Shown one piece after another: positions 12,206 to 25,599 of a stretch of 64,000 bases of DNA. The notes below the pieces were generated by a model. That model had not been told where the DNA came from and did not search any database. It was given only the letters and a program-made list of their open reading frames with translations. This DNA is from Salminus brasiliensis (Eukaryota; Chordata; Actinopteri; Characiformes; Bryconidae). The position numbers were made by a program, and so were the translations under genes. Position 1 is the stretch's first letter. Each line of letters opens with the position of its first letter. The DNA is taken from positions 90,002,507 through 90,066,506 of the forward strand of contig NC_132878.1 in the NCBI RefSeq assembly GCF_030463535.1. The letters run 5' to 3'.

Positions 12206-13370
12206 TCATTGATATTGCAGACAGGCATTCAGGCAATGCATCAAAATAATAAACATTATAATGTTTAATGCTAAATTTAAATAATATTATATCTTAAGTT
12301 GATTACTACATTTTACTGTTCTGTAGCAACAGTTAATTCCCATGAGGTGGGATGGGGTTGCATTGACAATTCTGAAAACAAATATTTTATTGGAAAAATA
12401 TCAGCTGTTTTTCAGATGTGTTCAGATATTCTTTATAAATATTTAGTCAACTGATACTTCTAATTCTCTATCTATATTCCTTTAAGACATTATCTACATC
12501 ATGAAATTAACTCAGTGAGCATTTAATTTAATTTTGGTTGCTGGAAAAACATCAGCACTGTCATTTCTCTCAAGATCAAAGGAGAAACCAGTGCTGGAAC
12601 CACAACATTTTACCATGTCGGCCTGCTAGCTTCCTGGAAGAACTGCCAAACATGCTTCCAAAAACAGAGCAGCTCAGTTCTCTTCAAAGAAAGCACCTAA
12701 TGTTGCCTACGTGACCTAGTGGACACTCTACATTGGCTACTACCTCACTTACTGCATGTCAACAGGGAGAGGGTTTGTCTGGCATTCATCCCATAGCCAA
12801 TTGCACTGTTGTAGCCCTTCTACAGCACTGGGATTACACTTTAGAACAAATCAACTATCAGGGAGAAAGATGTAGTGTCCAATAAAAACAAACTGCTCAG
12901 TTGTTTAACTCAGTAACTTCAGATACTCTTGTACTGGTTTCACTCATGTGAAAGCTCACATTTTTATTTCCTAATCTTAAAATAATTACTTATTTTCCTT
13001 CATTTGTGATATAATAACTCTGAATAATGTCATATTTTTATTACTTTAACATAGTAAACTTTTCTGTCCCTGGCAGAAATGGGCTTCCAAAAGCTTTCAA
13101 GTTCACAGAATGAATATTTGATATTCAGATATTCAGATATTCAGTAAGAGTCCATTTTTGTTCTAAAATTAAAAATGCTTTAAATCCTACCTAAATGAAA
13201 ACAAAATTATTGTACTTCTTATTTAACTACAACTAGTACTAAGTACCATTCAATATTAGCCACTAGAAGTTTTATTGTTTGGCTTTTGGGGAGTTAGCTA
13301 GAAAACATATCAACGTTATGTGCGCAAAGCATTTTATTTTAGTTTATTTTACTTTTACAAAGTTTTGACC
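12206..13370. other. Intergenic DNA, nothing recognised
   Basis: AT-rich with no long ORF. No repeat I can name with confidence. Confidence 0.35.
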
Positions 13371-13371
13371 C

Positions 13372-13515
13372 TGTGAAGGGGTATAAAACCACCAATCATT
13401 GGGCTGTGAAAGTGATGGACTCTAGAGTGATGGAGCTCCATCCAATAACGTTGGGATGAATTAGAGTGGGAGAACTAATCATCCAACATCAAAACTTGAC
13501 CTTACTAATGCTCAC
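13372..13515. mobile_element. Fragment of the TATTGGGACACC nonautonomous DNA transposon family
   Basis: Shares a series of words with 33180-33385 and 61376-61785: GGTATAAAACC, the module around GATGGAGCTCCATCCAATA, then ATCATCCAACATC, CTCACTAATGCTC(A) and TGAATGCAAT. These belong to a short fish DNA transposon whose ends carry TATTGGGACACCTGCTCATT (best copy at 28793-29061). Confidence 0.6.
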
Positions 13516-14642
13516 ATGAATGAATGCAATGAAATCTATACAAACAACATATTGTTTAAAAGCTCTCCAGAAGAGTAGAGGCTGTTATTACAGTGGGCGG
13601 GATGGTGGTGGGCGCTTTCTATTAACACATTTGATTTGAGAAGAACTCTAGGCAGTTACACAAGCACTGACCAAAACCTTCTTGTAAGCATTCTTAATGA
13701 ATATTTGGTTGCTGACATGTTTATTAATTTTCTAACACTATTTATTATCTTCTAACACTGTTAGGCTAAGTCTCCAGTGCAGAATAGGTAGGACATACAA
13801 TAGTGCAAGGACAATAGACATGAGACAGGTTGCATAAGCAAACACAATAAATACAAAATAAAATACATGTATATACAAAGACAAATATGTCCATGTGCAA
13901 ATGTGTGATTAGGCTCCAGACTAAGTTACTATACGAACAGTAAAATGGAATAAATATGTATGGAAACGATGTGTTGTATGTGTAAATGAAGAGTAAAACA
14001 GAGTGTTTAGGAGTGTATGCTGAGATAGACCAGTATGGCTTTGTAAACAGCATCTCATACGTAAACAAGGTAAACAGTGCAGGAATGAGTAGGAGCTAGC
14101 GTTCAGGTAGCGAGAACAGTACACAGCTTATGTCCAGAGGGGAGTTCAGTTTTTTACATGTAATTACACAATTACATGATTATTTACATCCTTATCCTTA
14201 TACTTTATTATACATGTATATTTGATTTATATGGTTTTTATTATCATTTATTCGATTCATTTTTGTGTTTTTAAACATGTCATTTTTGTAGTATATAACA
14301 TCAAATTCAAGTAAAATATAAATATAATTTGTCAATTAAAGAAATAAATCATAAAATATCTATCTTAAAGATACAAATGCTAAATGCTTTGAGAATTGTT
14401 TTTCAGAACCAGCAACATTTCTTTCATTTCATTTCAACATTTTTCCCCTTGTTTCTATGAACTACAAGTCTGAATGTATTTATATGAAATTACATCATGC
14501 TTTGGTTATTGGTTATGATAACTGTGACATAAATCACCATTCACTGTTTATCCTTAGCAGAAGTCAAAGTCAAAGCCTTACGACAGTAGTTCGGGCAGAC
14601 AGCACACACAATATGCAAAGACACTGAACTACACAAAACACT

Positions 14643-16374
14643 ATGAACTTATCAACCTATACGACTGTTGGGATCAGCACAAGGGTACTGAAGGTCTGTG
14701 CTACCCAGTTATGTGGGATCCTACAGCACCTCTTCAACCTGAGCCTCAAACAGGAGAAGGTGCCAGTGCTGTGGAAAACATCATGCCTGGTTCCTGTTCC
14801 AAAGAAGTCTACCACCTCCTCCTTGAACGACTATAGACCTGTGGCCCTCACATCACACGTCATGAAGGTCCTGGAAAGGATTATGTTGACACACCTCAGT
14901 CCTCAGGTCAGCCCTTTCCTGGACCCCCTCCAGTTCGCTTACCAGCAACAGGTCGGAGTGGATGATGCTATCATCTATCTACTGCAGAAGGTGCACGCCC
15001 ATCTGGACCACAACAACTCCTCAGTGAGAATCACTTTCTTTGATTTCTCAAGTGCATTCAACACCATCCAACCTCTGATGCTGGGGGAAAGATGGACAGA
15101 ATGCAGGTGGACAGGTCCACTGTTGCCTGGGTCATGGACTACCTGTCTGACAGACCCCAGTATGTGCAGCTGGGATCCAACCGGTCTGAGTGCTTGGTCA
15201 GCAGCACTGGAGCACCACAGGGAACTGTTCTCTCTCCCTTCCTCTTTACCCTGTACACCACTGACTTCCAGTACAGGTCAGAACTCTGCCACCTTCAGAA
15301 ATTCTCTGATGACTCTGTGGTAGTCGGATGCATCAGGGATGATGAGGATGGAGAATACAGGGACCTGGTTAACAGCTTTGTCGTGTGGAGTGAGAGGAAT
15401 CACCTGATTCTCAATGTGGCCAAGACCAAGGAAATGGTGGTGGACTTCAGGAGGAAGAGGACCACGACCGGTCCCATTACCATCACGGGTCAGGATGTGG
15501 AGCGGGTAGACACCTATAAATACCTGGGTGTCCTCCTGGACAGCAAACTGGACTGGAAGGCCAACACAGAGGCTGTGTACAGGAAGGGGATGAGCAGACT
15601 CTACTTTCTGAGGAAGCTCAGGTCCTTTAATGTGTGCAGCAATATGCTGGAGACCTTCTACCAGTCTGTTGTTGCTAGTGCTGTCTTTTTTGCTGCAATC
15701 TGCTGGGGAGGCAGCATCAGGAGTGGAGATGCCAGAAAGCTCAACAAACTGATCAGGAAAGCTGGATCAGTCCTGGGCTGCTCTCTGGAAGGCTTTGAGG
15801 TGGTTGTAGAAAGGAGGACTCTGAGCAAACTCACTGCCATTCTGGAGAACACTTCCCACCCCCTCCATGATCTACTGGTCAAGCAGCGGAGCACTTTCAG
15901 TAACAGGCTCCTTCAGCTCCGCAGCAGTAAGGAACGGTACAGGAGATCGTTTCTTCCAACAGCGATCTCGCTGTACAACGCCTCGTCACTGTGCCGGGAC
16001 ATTATTGTGCACTGAGTGTACTAATAGAACAGTCCCGCTGTTTCTCAATCGGACACTTTTTCTGTTCATCAGTATGTACTGCCACACAGCTCTGTCATCT
16101 GCACTGCCACTTTAAACTCTATACTGTAATGATACCCCAGGATGCCTTACATCACTACATTATATTAATGTAGTTACTGTTACTGCACTGTTACATTACA
16201 CATAATTCATTCTGTATATTACATTATATTAATGTAATTATTACTGCACTACAATCACTTTTACACTTTTACGCTTTTATGCCTCTATCATGCTGCTCTC
16301 TTGTTTGATTTTGCTGCTGTAAAAACTGACTTTCCCTGTGGGATAAATAAAGTGATCTATCTATCTATCTATCT
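14643..16374 (+). pseudogene. L2-type LINE, reverse transcriptase part, 5'-truncated and frameshifted
   Basis: Non-LTR retrotransposon remnant, plus strand. Frame 1 (about 14643-15090) carries the RT N-terminal part (LWKTSCLVPVPKK, DYRPVALTSHVMKVLERI, FFDFSSAFNTIQP). A single-base deletion near 15085 shifts the reading into the next frame, which continues to the stop at about 16015. That frame holds APQGTVLSPFLF, the FSDDSVVV catalytic motif (a DD in place of the usual YADD-type box), LNVAKTKEMVVDFRRK, YKYLGVLLD and SRLYFLRKLRSFNVC. The upstream endonuclease region is absent, so the copy is 5'-truncated as is usual for target-primed insertion. The 3' UTR ends GGGATAAATAAAGTGATCTA followed by ATCT repeats (16355-16374), typical of L2-clade tails. 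The copy cannot make a working protein. Confidence 0.88.
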
Positions 16375-16375
16375 A

Positions 16376-19300
16376 AATACAGAACACTAGGCAGTAAACA
16401 GTGTGCAGTAGGAAAAGCTCTGTAATTAGTGTATATTATTATTATTATAATTGGTACAGACTGATAATTCTCCTTAGTCAGAAATCCATTTTCTCTGAAA
16501 ACATTATGCCAGCTAACTTTCCCTGTAGCTTATCTTTCCCCTTTGCAAGCCAATCTCATCTGGACACAAAACCCCCTCTCGCTCTCTCAGCAGCACGGGA
16601 GCGCTTTAATGAGGCCTGCCACCCAGCGCGAACCCTGCATTGCTTCAGACTTCTCTAAAGTACCGCCACACTTCTGACCCTATCGGTCATGGGGGCTGCT
16701 GGCAGGCGGCCCTCCCCAACACTTCCATATCGATAGTGTATCAATCGCAACAGCCCTGCACGGTCTCCTGCAATGGTCCGCCTGGTCACTGGGGATGCAG
16801 TCCACCCATTGAGGGCTTTATATCGCGGTGCTTATCAGCGTGCTCATTTTCTCTCATTATGGGGGAGCGTGCACTTTCAGAGCTCACCGGTGGGAAAAGC
16901 CTCCATTGGTGGTTTTGTTTTTGTTTTTTGTTTTGACCCCCTACCACAGCCTCTGTTCTGCTAAAAATTTGATGTTCTTATAAATAAGACAATTAGGCTA
17001 TTATATGTATGTTATATACTATTAACTGTGAAAAGGTCAATGGTTTTATGCAAACTCATAAATAAGACTGTATCAAAGGTAGTCATTACTACATGTTTGG
17101 TGTCTGAAGTTTGCTTCTTTAGTGTAATTCCCTTATATCCAAAATACTGTAATTATATAACTTATTTGAACCTTACCTTTTTTAATACATGCAGTATTTC
17201 AGCTGAGAACCAAAATATTTAAACATATATGTGAACACATATATTTAACAATATATGATAAAACATTGTCACCACCACAACCTTGTATCTCCAAAATGCC
17301 AAATGCCATTTTTTTTTTTTTTTTTTTACTTGTATGTTTTCTACCAATCAGAAATATGTGTATGATACATATATTATGCACATGTCATATTTGTGATACT
17401 TATATATATACCTACACCAATAAATCGGCACATATACTTTTGAATATATACCCAACCATTTATGCTATATGTGCAAATATGGTCTTATATCAGATTTCTG
17501 TATGGGCAAAAAAATAATATAAAACTTACATAAAATACATGAAAATTACATGAGAGCAAATTGCTCTAAATACATATTTACACTATACTTTTGATCATTT
17601 TAATTGCTGTTCCCAAAACACTTAATTAAAACATCAAAAATTCTTAGTGTTCTTTATGACACCTAGTCGAGTCACGTTAATCTGTATTCCTAAAGCACAA
17701 AAGACTTTAATTAAAAAATTAACCAAAGTGCTGCACAATATAACATTGACAACAATTATGTACAAACAGAGAACACAAAACAGAGAATGAACCAAAATAA
17801 GAAATTTATAAAAATGTATTCCCACAGTAAAAACGTTTTATGGCAAACATGGTTAAGATGACAAGTGATTCCAAATGTTTGAACATTAGCTTATAATCAA
17901 ATAAAATTGTAAGGGAAAAACACAACCGTGGCAGAATTGAGAGTTTCAGAAAAAATTTTACTGTGTGAGAATAAAAATGTGATTTGTGCTTACTTTGTAA
18001 TTACTAGTACTTCTGTATCTTCTGTATGTAATTTTCAGAAATGTAGAGACACACTGGTTAGATATACGCCCTGGTTAAGTGCTGATAGATGTGTGGTCAT
18101 CAGGTGGTAAAGACAGATATGTCTGGTGTGTTGTATTTGTTAATTATACCAGCAAATGGACACATATAAATGAAATAATGTAGGGCCCAGAATTCAGCCT
18201 TGTTGGACACCAGAACACACTATATATTAATTAAGCAGTAAGTGTTTAGGGCAACATAATAGTCTTAGGAATGTAGGTAATTTTTAGACTAGAACAGCAC
18301 TGACACAGAAAGGTCCATCCCAGTTTTGAAGTTGGTCAAGAAAATCTGTGATCAACTTTATGAAAGGCAAAGGAGACAGGCAGGGTATCTAAATCCATCT
18401 CTTAAATCAACTTTGGTGGTTGCTGTTTCAGAGCTATGTGTGGCCAAAAACCAGACTGCAATATTTAATTACGATTATCTGCACTTCAGCTGTTGACAGT
18501 TCTTTGAGATTGGTCTGTGATTACCACAGGGGTCTCAGGGGTCAAGATGCTATTGGCCCTTCTAGAGAGGTCTGAAAATGATGTTTAAATACAAGACTAA
18601 AGAGGTTTCTCAGAAGCCTTCTAGCACAATAATAGATCAAATGAGGTCTAAATTATTCACCAGATATTCTGAAGTGACTATTTTTATATAAAGAAAACCA
18701 AACAAATCCACTTTAAAAACATTAAGAGCTGTTATATAATAAACAACTATGGTCTTCTGTATTTCTGGATTAAATAGTTCTGAGGTCAAACAGGCATGGG
18801 CTCTTTCTGGAAATGTGGCTGACCTTGATAGAAAGCATACGCCATGCTCCCCAAAACAATGACCCCACACCCTTCACGTTTTGGGATGCCACTTGACGCT
18901 AGCTCCCAAAAAGTATCGTCCAGCGGCGGTTCCCGGCTTTGTCTTCTTTTTGTGTCAGTAAACAAACAATAGTCCCGGAGACAATGGGGTAATGTTTTGG
19001 AGCCAGGAACATAGCCCCTTATAATAAACACACAATGATAACAGACGCACGCACACACACTCGCAGACACACTCCTCCGCGCCTGAGACAGACGCTTCAG
19101 GAAAAGGGGAAAGACTGATTAGGGGCAAAAGCGTTACTGACGTAAATCACCCTGCACCTTCACATGCGCCATTGGGTACCGCATTACAGCACACTACTGC
19201 ATATACTGGACCGAATTACATAGATCCTTTGAACTTTTACTCAACAGTCTATTATATTTTAATTTTACTGTTGATGATGAATAAACCAATACCAATGGGC

Positions 19301-21130
19301 CAGACTTATTTTGAATTATATTCCATTGCTTTAACTTAGAATAAAAAAGCCTTCTCTTGTAACAAATGTATCATTCTTTTTAGACAGTGGGGATTTTATA
19401 AATCCTGTGGATAAATTAAGTCAATAATGATGCCATTTAATGGCAAACACTTTGATTTAATGTCTTTTACAAGTGACAATGTAGATCTAGAAACCGGCAG
19501 AAAAACATAACTAGGGCTCATTAAATCACAGTTTCTGGGCCCTAAATTAAAAGTAGGTCACTTTTAATGTACAAAGAACAAAAATACACTGTTTACAGTC
19601 GAATAACCAATACAATTCTTTGGAGTAGGAAGAAACACCTTTGGTTTCCCAAAATAATCTTATTTACAGGAACCCTCCAGTGTTTTTCAGTATAATCTCT
19701 ATCTGCCGCATCTGTAGCGTACGGTCAATTTCCACGGACAATCATTGGGACACATTTTCCTGCACTAACTGCTGAAAGAAAATGTCCATTGGCAGTGTTT
19801 TCCATTTTCTGTTCTTTTCCACATGAAAACTGTAAAGAGCCATCCACTGAATTTTCTTTTGGGAATAAAAGTGTTTTTTCCCCTCCTTGGAACCCTTTTG
19901 GCATCCTAATTTTTAAGAGTGTTGTGAAATGGAACATATGATGACATTCACATTCATTCAAGTTTTCCTTGTTGTAAATAAAAAGGGAGTATGAAGAACA
20001 TTGAGCATAATGTAAAGATTCTGTAACAATGAAGTCCTTCTTATTGACCTGGATGTCCAATCCAAATACCGTTTAGGAACCTAGCAACCTCTAAGAGTGT
20101 GTCTGCTGAGTTGTTCCAGTCTGGAGTTTCGACTAGTTAGACTACAATTCATGCAAACTTCCCCATTGACATTAAGCAAGCAAATCCAGTTCTGTAATAC
20201 ATCTCCATCAGAAACACTGAGACTCTTCTTTCCCTTTTGTGATCATTTCCTTTATTAAAAAGTACTTCAGATTGCTATATTGAGATTCACATAGCATTAT
20301 TTGTCTAGTAACCAGGAAGGAAAGAGTCATTGCACTTAATGGTGAGACCGACATATATCTTTAGTAGACATCAATAACACAGCATAACATTCTTTTTTTT
20401 CAGCGTTCCCTTTTTGTTTGGCATTCTTATTTTTTAAATATTGTGTACTGGGAATTCATTTTGGTCTTATTATATGGCAATATTAGGCAACAAAAACTCT
20501 GACTATGTAATAGAAAACCAACCATATTCTGACACTAGAACCCATTTAATACTTTTTTTGATGTTCTTGAAACTTAAATTAATATTGATTGTTCACTTGC
20601 TGACTGAACTGACTGACTAGGATAAATTAATGATGATGTGCAAAGGCCTTGGGCCACCAAATTGACTAAGACTATTCATCCAGACATTGAGTTTTTGCTA
20701 GTAAACCATTCTATGACATCAGAGCAAACACAAAAAGCTGTTTAGGTTTCTTTTTTTCCAGCTTTGCAGCGCAAGTCACTGCATGAGTTTCACCACAAAA
20801 AACCTGACCAGTGTTATTACACTCAATTTAATAACTATGTAAATAATCCTGCAATTCAGTGGAATTATCCTTTAGTTACAACAGTACAAAATCAAGGCTT
20901 GGACCTGCTAGAAATCAATGTATAAAGGATTAGCCCAAATAGGATGCCAAATACAAATACTGGGTTAATCCAGGAAAGAATTGGAAGTAAATTTTTTATT
21001 GACAAAAATAACAGTTTACCACAGTGTATTCATATTTATATTATTATGTTTCATGAGTTAATAAATCGTTTTTGACCAGAAGGAAGTAAAATTAGAGTTG
21101 AAACTAGCTTAAAATATAATACATTGGTCA
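16376..21130. other. Gene-poor intergenic region
   Basis: AT-rich DNA with a T tract at about 17309-17328. A moderately GC-rich non-repetitive patch lies at about 16590-16900 and another at about 18870-19160. An ORF of 111 codons on the minus strand (19725-20060) has no recognised domain and no splice context. No host gene is supported. Confidence 0.4.
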
Positions 21131-21135
21131 AACGC

Positions 21136-21145
21136 AATATATATA

Positions 21146-21224
<79 letters not shown>
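21136..21224. repeat. (TA)n microsatellite
   Basis: About 44 TA units with one interruption. It directly precedes the LINE 3' fragment, which begins within 40 bp. Confidence 0.9.
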
Positions 21225-21228
<4 letters not shown>

Positions 21229-21261
21229 CTATGAGTATTATTCCAATAGGTTGTCAATAGC

Positions 21262-21835
21262 CATGTCACTCCACTGCTGCGTTCGCTTCACTGGCTTCCT
21301 GTAGCTGCTGCCCGCATCAGATTCAAAACCCTGACTCTGGCCTACAAAGCCAAGAACCAACCAGCCTCTCCATACTTGATGGCAATGGTCAAAAGCCGAT
21401 CCGCACCAAGAGCCCTTCGAGCTTCAAGTACGGCTCGGCTCGACCCGCCATCCCTCAAAATCCGCGAAAGACAAGCGTCCAGGCTTTTTTCTGTCCTGCA
21501 CCAAAGTGGTGGAACGAGCTTCCCCTGGGTGTCCGAACGGCAGAGTCCCTCACTGTCTTCAAACGCAGACTGAAGACCCACCTCTTCTGAGAGTACTTGG
21601 ACGATTAGAGTACTATGGTCACCTTATTGTATTGTGTTTAGTAATGTCTAAGCTTAGAGGTATCCTTTGAATTATTGGTCTATTCCAACTAGCAAAGGCT
21701 TTTCTTGGGTAAATAGCAAAGCACTTTATAAGTCGCTCTAGATAAGATAAGATAGTCCTTTATTAGTCCCGCAGTGGGGAAATTCACTGCAATTCAAGAG
21801 CGTCTGCTAAATGCCGTAAATGTAACCGTAATGCA
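21262..21835 (+). mobile_element. LINE 3' fragment (C-terminal ORF2 plus tail) with a nested insertion
   Basis: The plus strand encodes a decayed LINE C-terminus: ARIRFKTLTLAYKAKNQ, then SRSAPRALRASSTARLDPPS, then RLFSVL, then ESLTVFKRRLKTH with frame breaks between. The 3' UTR reaches the tail AGCAAAGCACTTTATAAGTC. That tail is interrupted at about 21747-21798 by a foreign piece (AGTCCTTTATTAGTCCCGCA, GTGGGGAAATTCAC) and then resumes GAGCGTCTGCTAAATGCCGT. The inserted piece looks like the 3' end of another retroelement. Confidence 0.75.
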
Positions 21836-22986
21836 ATAGGGACCAAATATTCTCAACCAACTGATATATACTTTTTAATCATTAAATTCTATGGTTTCAT
21901 TTAGTCCCATTGCCACAGGTGTATAAAATCAAGCACACCTGCAGACTTTACACACATTGATGAAAGAATGGGTCAATGTAAAGAGCCACAAAGTGTCAGA
22001 CCACGTAAAGTTACATAGCAGGGTCGCTGAATGCTGAGTCACATAAATGCATAAACATTGCTGACACTCGATAACTGCAGAGGTCCAGACCTGCTGTTAG
22101 AGCTGCAAAGGGGACCAACTCCATATAAATGCCTATGGGTTAAGAGTGGGATGTCATAAGCTCATGTAGGTGTAACATGTAGGTGTCCCAATACGTCCAT
22201 GTGTCACAAAAGTCCATGTAGCGTATCTGTCTCTTATTGATGTGACAATGACTTTAAACAGGGACCTTTTGGAATAAATCGAACCTCTAAGAAAGAAGTA
22301 TTAGACAATAAAAAATAAAAAAAGAGCTAAGTGCTATCCTAGACAGCGTGGGCCACATATATCCTGCCCACTTAACCAGCTGTGTTTTTGTTTTAGCATC
22401 AGTGAGTAGTCTAAACAAAGATGGAGTCTTAGGATAGAAGATCTGATAGAGTAAAAGGAATATGTGATCACCTTGGTGAAGAAAAACATCCAAACAATAG
22501 AAGGAAGAGTCTAACAAACCACCTCATGTAAATACACTAGTCTTAATGGGGCTAAGGTCTGATGACTACAATAAGAGGACAATTATAGCATCTAGCATGA
22601 GCTGTAATAATCCCTCTACATCAGCCAGTGAAGTTTACAGAATGGCAGCTTTATTTCTAATAGTGCCATGCAGTGCCAATCTGGGACATGGATTTACGTT
22701 CAGTATCTAAGAGTGGTCAAACATGGGATACAATCTTCATAAGAATACAGAATCAAATACTACATACTTAAAATACAAAAAACTTAAAAAGTAAAATTCA
22801 ATCTACATCTAACCTTTAATTGTTTTATACACTAAACAGCTAGAACATTACCAAAAAGGGCTGTGATGAAAAAACGTTTTGTAGAGGGTAATTGTTTTTT
22901 AATAATTATTTACTTTAACAACAACAAAAAAAACACTTACTTCATGTGGAAACATAAAGTTATAACTGTTCTTATTCAACCTAATT
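21836..22986. other. Intergenic DNA, nothing recognised
   Basis: No ORF with a known domain and no repeat I can name. Confidence 0.35.
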
Positions 22987-22988
22987 GC

Positions 22989-23443
22989 ACAGATCAGCCA
23001 TAAAATTAAAACCACCTGCCTAATACTGTTTAGTTCCCCCTCAAGTCACCAAAACAGCTCCTACCCGTAGGATTGCATCAATGAGCCTTAGGGGTCCATG
23101 ATCCTGTTGGTGGTTCACCGGTTGTCCTGCCTTGGAGCACTTTTGGTAGGTATTGAACTGCATACCGGGAACACCCCATACCAGGAAGACCTGCCTGAGG
23201 TTTTGCAGGTTTTAATTTTAAACAAAACCCAGTTGTCTTATCATCACAGTTTGGTTCTTGTAAAAGTGACTCAGATACTTATGTCGGGTCATTTTCCCTG
23301 CTTTTATCACCTTCATCACCTTCAAGAACTGACTGTTCACTTGCGTCCTTATATGTAGATCCCACTCCTTGACAGGTGCCACTGTTACCAGATAATCAAT
23401 GTTATTTATCTGTCTGTGGTTATAATGTTATGGCTGATCAGTA
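22989..23443 (-). mobile_element. MITE-like deletion derivative of Tc1-like family 1
   Basis: Both terminal repeats survive: AGATCAGCCATAAAATTAAA at the left, and ATGTTATGGCTGATCAG at the right. Between them about 60 bp of the left end is joined to the region that would encode the transposase N-terminus (CATCAATGAGCCTTAGG, CACCGGTTGTCCTGCCTTGG, GGGAACACCCCATACC). Most of the transposase gene is absent. About 455 bp long. It retains terminal repeats, so it could once have been moved in trans. Confidence 0.75.
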
Positions 23444-23444
23444 A

Positions 23445-24570
23445 ATGTTTTGAGTGAATTAATTAATGCAAAGCTATATCAATAGATTACAAGATCAATA
23501 TTTTACATCAATATAACCTTCTGCTGTTCTGGTGATTTTTTTTAGTATATTGAAATTCAATTTATCAATATGAGTATGAAAAATTAACCCCCACATCTCA
23601 GTCCTGGTCCTCGTAAGTCCATCTTGCTTGCTTGCCTGCACTGACATAACCATACCATAAACATGTCATCACAGCATAGGCCTATTTAATTTTAGTTAGT
23701 TGTGGTAATGTTTAGATTCCATTAATATTATAGTGTGATGATACTATTTTCAGTAACTGCCTTTACATTACCATGTGACATCATTACAATTGCATTTGTC
23801 AGTTACTGATGGTAAACTGACATTTTAAAAAATACATTCATTACTGGGGACCCTTGGAGAGCACTCATCACTGCAGCCTGTACGAGAGTTTTTTTCTTCT
23901 TGAGCTTAGCAGCAGGAGTCACACAGAGTCACACAGGTTTCTTTTTTCTTCATAAAGTGCTTTGTAAAGTCGCACATCACATCTGTTATATAAAAAGTGG
24001 TAATTACATTACCAGGCTCGCTCTGGAGACTGCATCTCCCAGTAGGTGCTCTTTTTACTGAGAACTGAAAAAAAAATGCTATTAGTTACAGTGCAAGAGC
24101 TAATAATCAATTAAAAATATATAGTCAGCATGCAATTATTTTATTTTTTATTTTACTTATTATTATTTTAAGAAACATTGGAAAAACTCATGGAAACATT
24201 TTTGAGTATATATTTTATATATTATATTTATATTTTATATTTGCTTTATTAGCTTTTTTGCAGTTCAAGATAATGAAATTAGATTTTTAGACTGAAAATA
24301 AACAGGTTAAAAACAAGATTAAAAAACAAGCTTTTTTATGAACATTAATTTTAAACACAAGTAAAGACAAGAGTCAGTGTATTTCACATTTTTCTGTGTA
24401 TTTTCTTCCTTTACTGATTCATCTGAGATCTATGATCAGTGTACATGTAACTGCTATAACACAGAAGTTATATTGTTGCTAAATACTGTATAACACAAGA
24501 ACTGTTGTCTTCTACTTCAGTAACTGCTGTGTTCGCATATGTTACAAGCTGACTGTGTATACTTGCATGT
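23445..24570. other. AT-rich intergenic DNA
   Basis: No coding pattern and no named repeat. Confidence 0.35.
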
Positions 24571-24573
24571 CAT

Positions 24574-24860
24574 AGCGTGTTAGATTGCCCTGCACCTTAT
24601 CCCTACCACACACATTCAGTGCAGAATGCTGCGTCGGCGTTGCACTGTCCTGTCTGTTTTCGGTGTCTCACGTCTGTTGTATTTATCATATTTATTGTAT
24701 TGTTCTGGTTCCATGTTTGTACATTTATGTTTGCATGTTTATGTATCTGTGCTGTATTGTGTCTGTTCCTTGGTGCAACATAGTCCTGGAGAAACGTCAT
24801 TTTGCTCCACTGTGTACCTGTACTCAGATGGAATGACAATAGAAGCCTCTGGACTTATAC
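24574..24860 (+). mobile_element. Retroelement 3' end fragment (copy 1)
   Basis: Shares GCACCTTATCCCTACCACAC, ACACATTCAGTGCAGAATGC, CGTTGCACTGTCCT and GATGGAATGACAATAGAAGC with a second copy at 51455-51606. The AATGACAATAGAAGCCTCT ending resembles a LINE 3' end before the poly(A) or short repeat. Small ORFs here are repeat-derived. Confidence 0.55.
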
Positions 24861-25599
24861 AGCCTGTTGGGATTACTGAGATTGTCTTGAGATATGTTTT
24901 CAATGCTATTATAATGTTGTGAGGGGTTATGTATATTGGTGCACTCTACAAATGTTTCATCTTGGACCAAAATATCGTAGTTTGGCTTTAGTAGAGCAGC
25001 TGTTCCTTAGAGATTGTGTTCAGAATGGCCAGGACAAAAAATAAATAAACACACCAGGAGTCAGGAAATGGCAGAAATCACAAGTCAGCCTGAACGAGCA
25101 CATGGCCATCCCAGAAATCACGTCTCACTCTTTCTCTGTGTTTATTATTTATTTATCTTATTCTTTATTCTGGACAGAAAATGTGATTTGAGTTTGTTGT
25201 ACTTTCCCTGACCTCCTTTTTCACAGGGAGGTAGAAGTAAGCAACAATTCATGGATGTCTAAAAAGACATCATATCCTACAAGATTGGGTATAATTAGAA
25301 ACCAAACATTTTTCTACTCACTTTCCCTTTTTAACCACACCACTGCACAGCACTATAAACAGTGCTGAACCTTGAACTTTGTGGGTGTTAGATAGTTGTT
25401 AGTTGAGTAAAAGTCATAATTAGAGGACCTGCATCATGAGAAACTGAACGTACCTCTCTTAATCTGACATAAAAGAGCTTGAGTAAGTCTCATTCAATGT
25501 ATAATTTCTCCCTAGTTCATTCGGTTCAGCTAAAAAAGGGTTTTGTGATATGGCTGCTCCAATTTGCTTTATAGTTCTTTACAGTAAGTTGAACGCTAA

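Noticed and set aside
15658-15894. 78-codon minus-strand ORF
   Set aside because: Antisense shadow of the LINE reverse transcriptase.
18180-18560. Possible retroelement coding relic (CAGCCTTGTTGGACACCA and similar words)
   Set aside because: Resembles a degenerate fish repeat from memory, but no frame or boundary could be supported.
19725-20060. 111-codon ORF on the minus strand
   Set aside because: No recognisable domain, no conserved splice context and no neighbouring exons; length is within chance range for this base composition.
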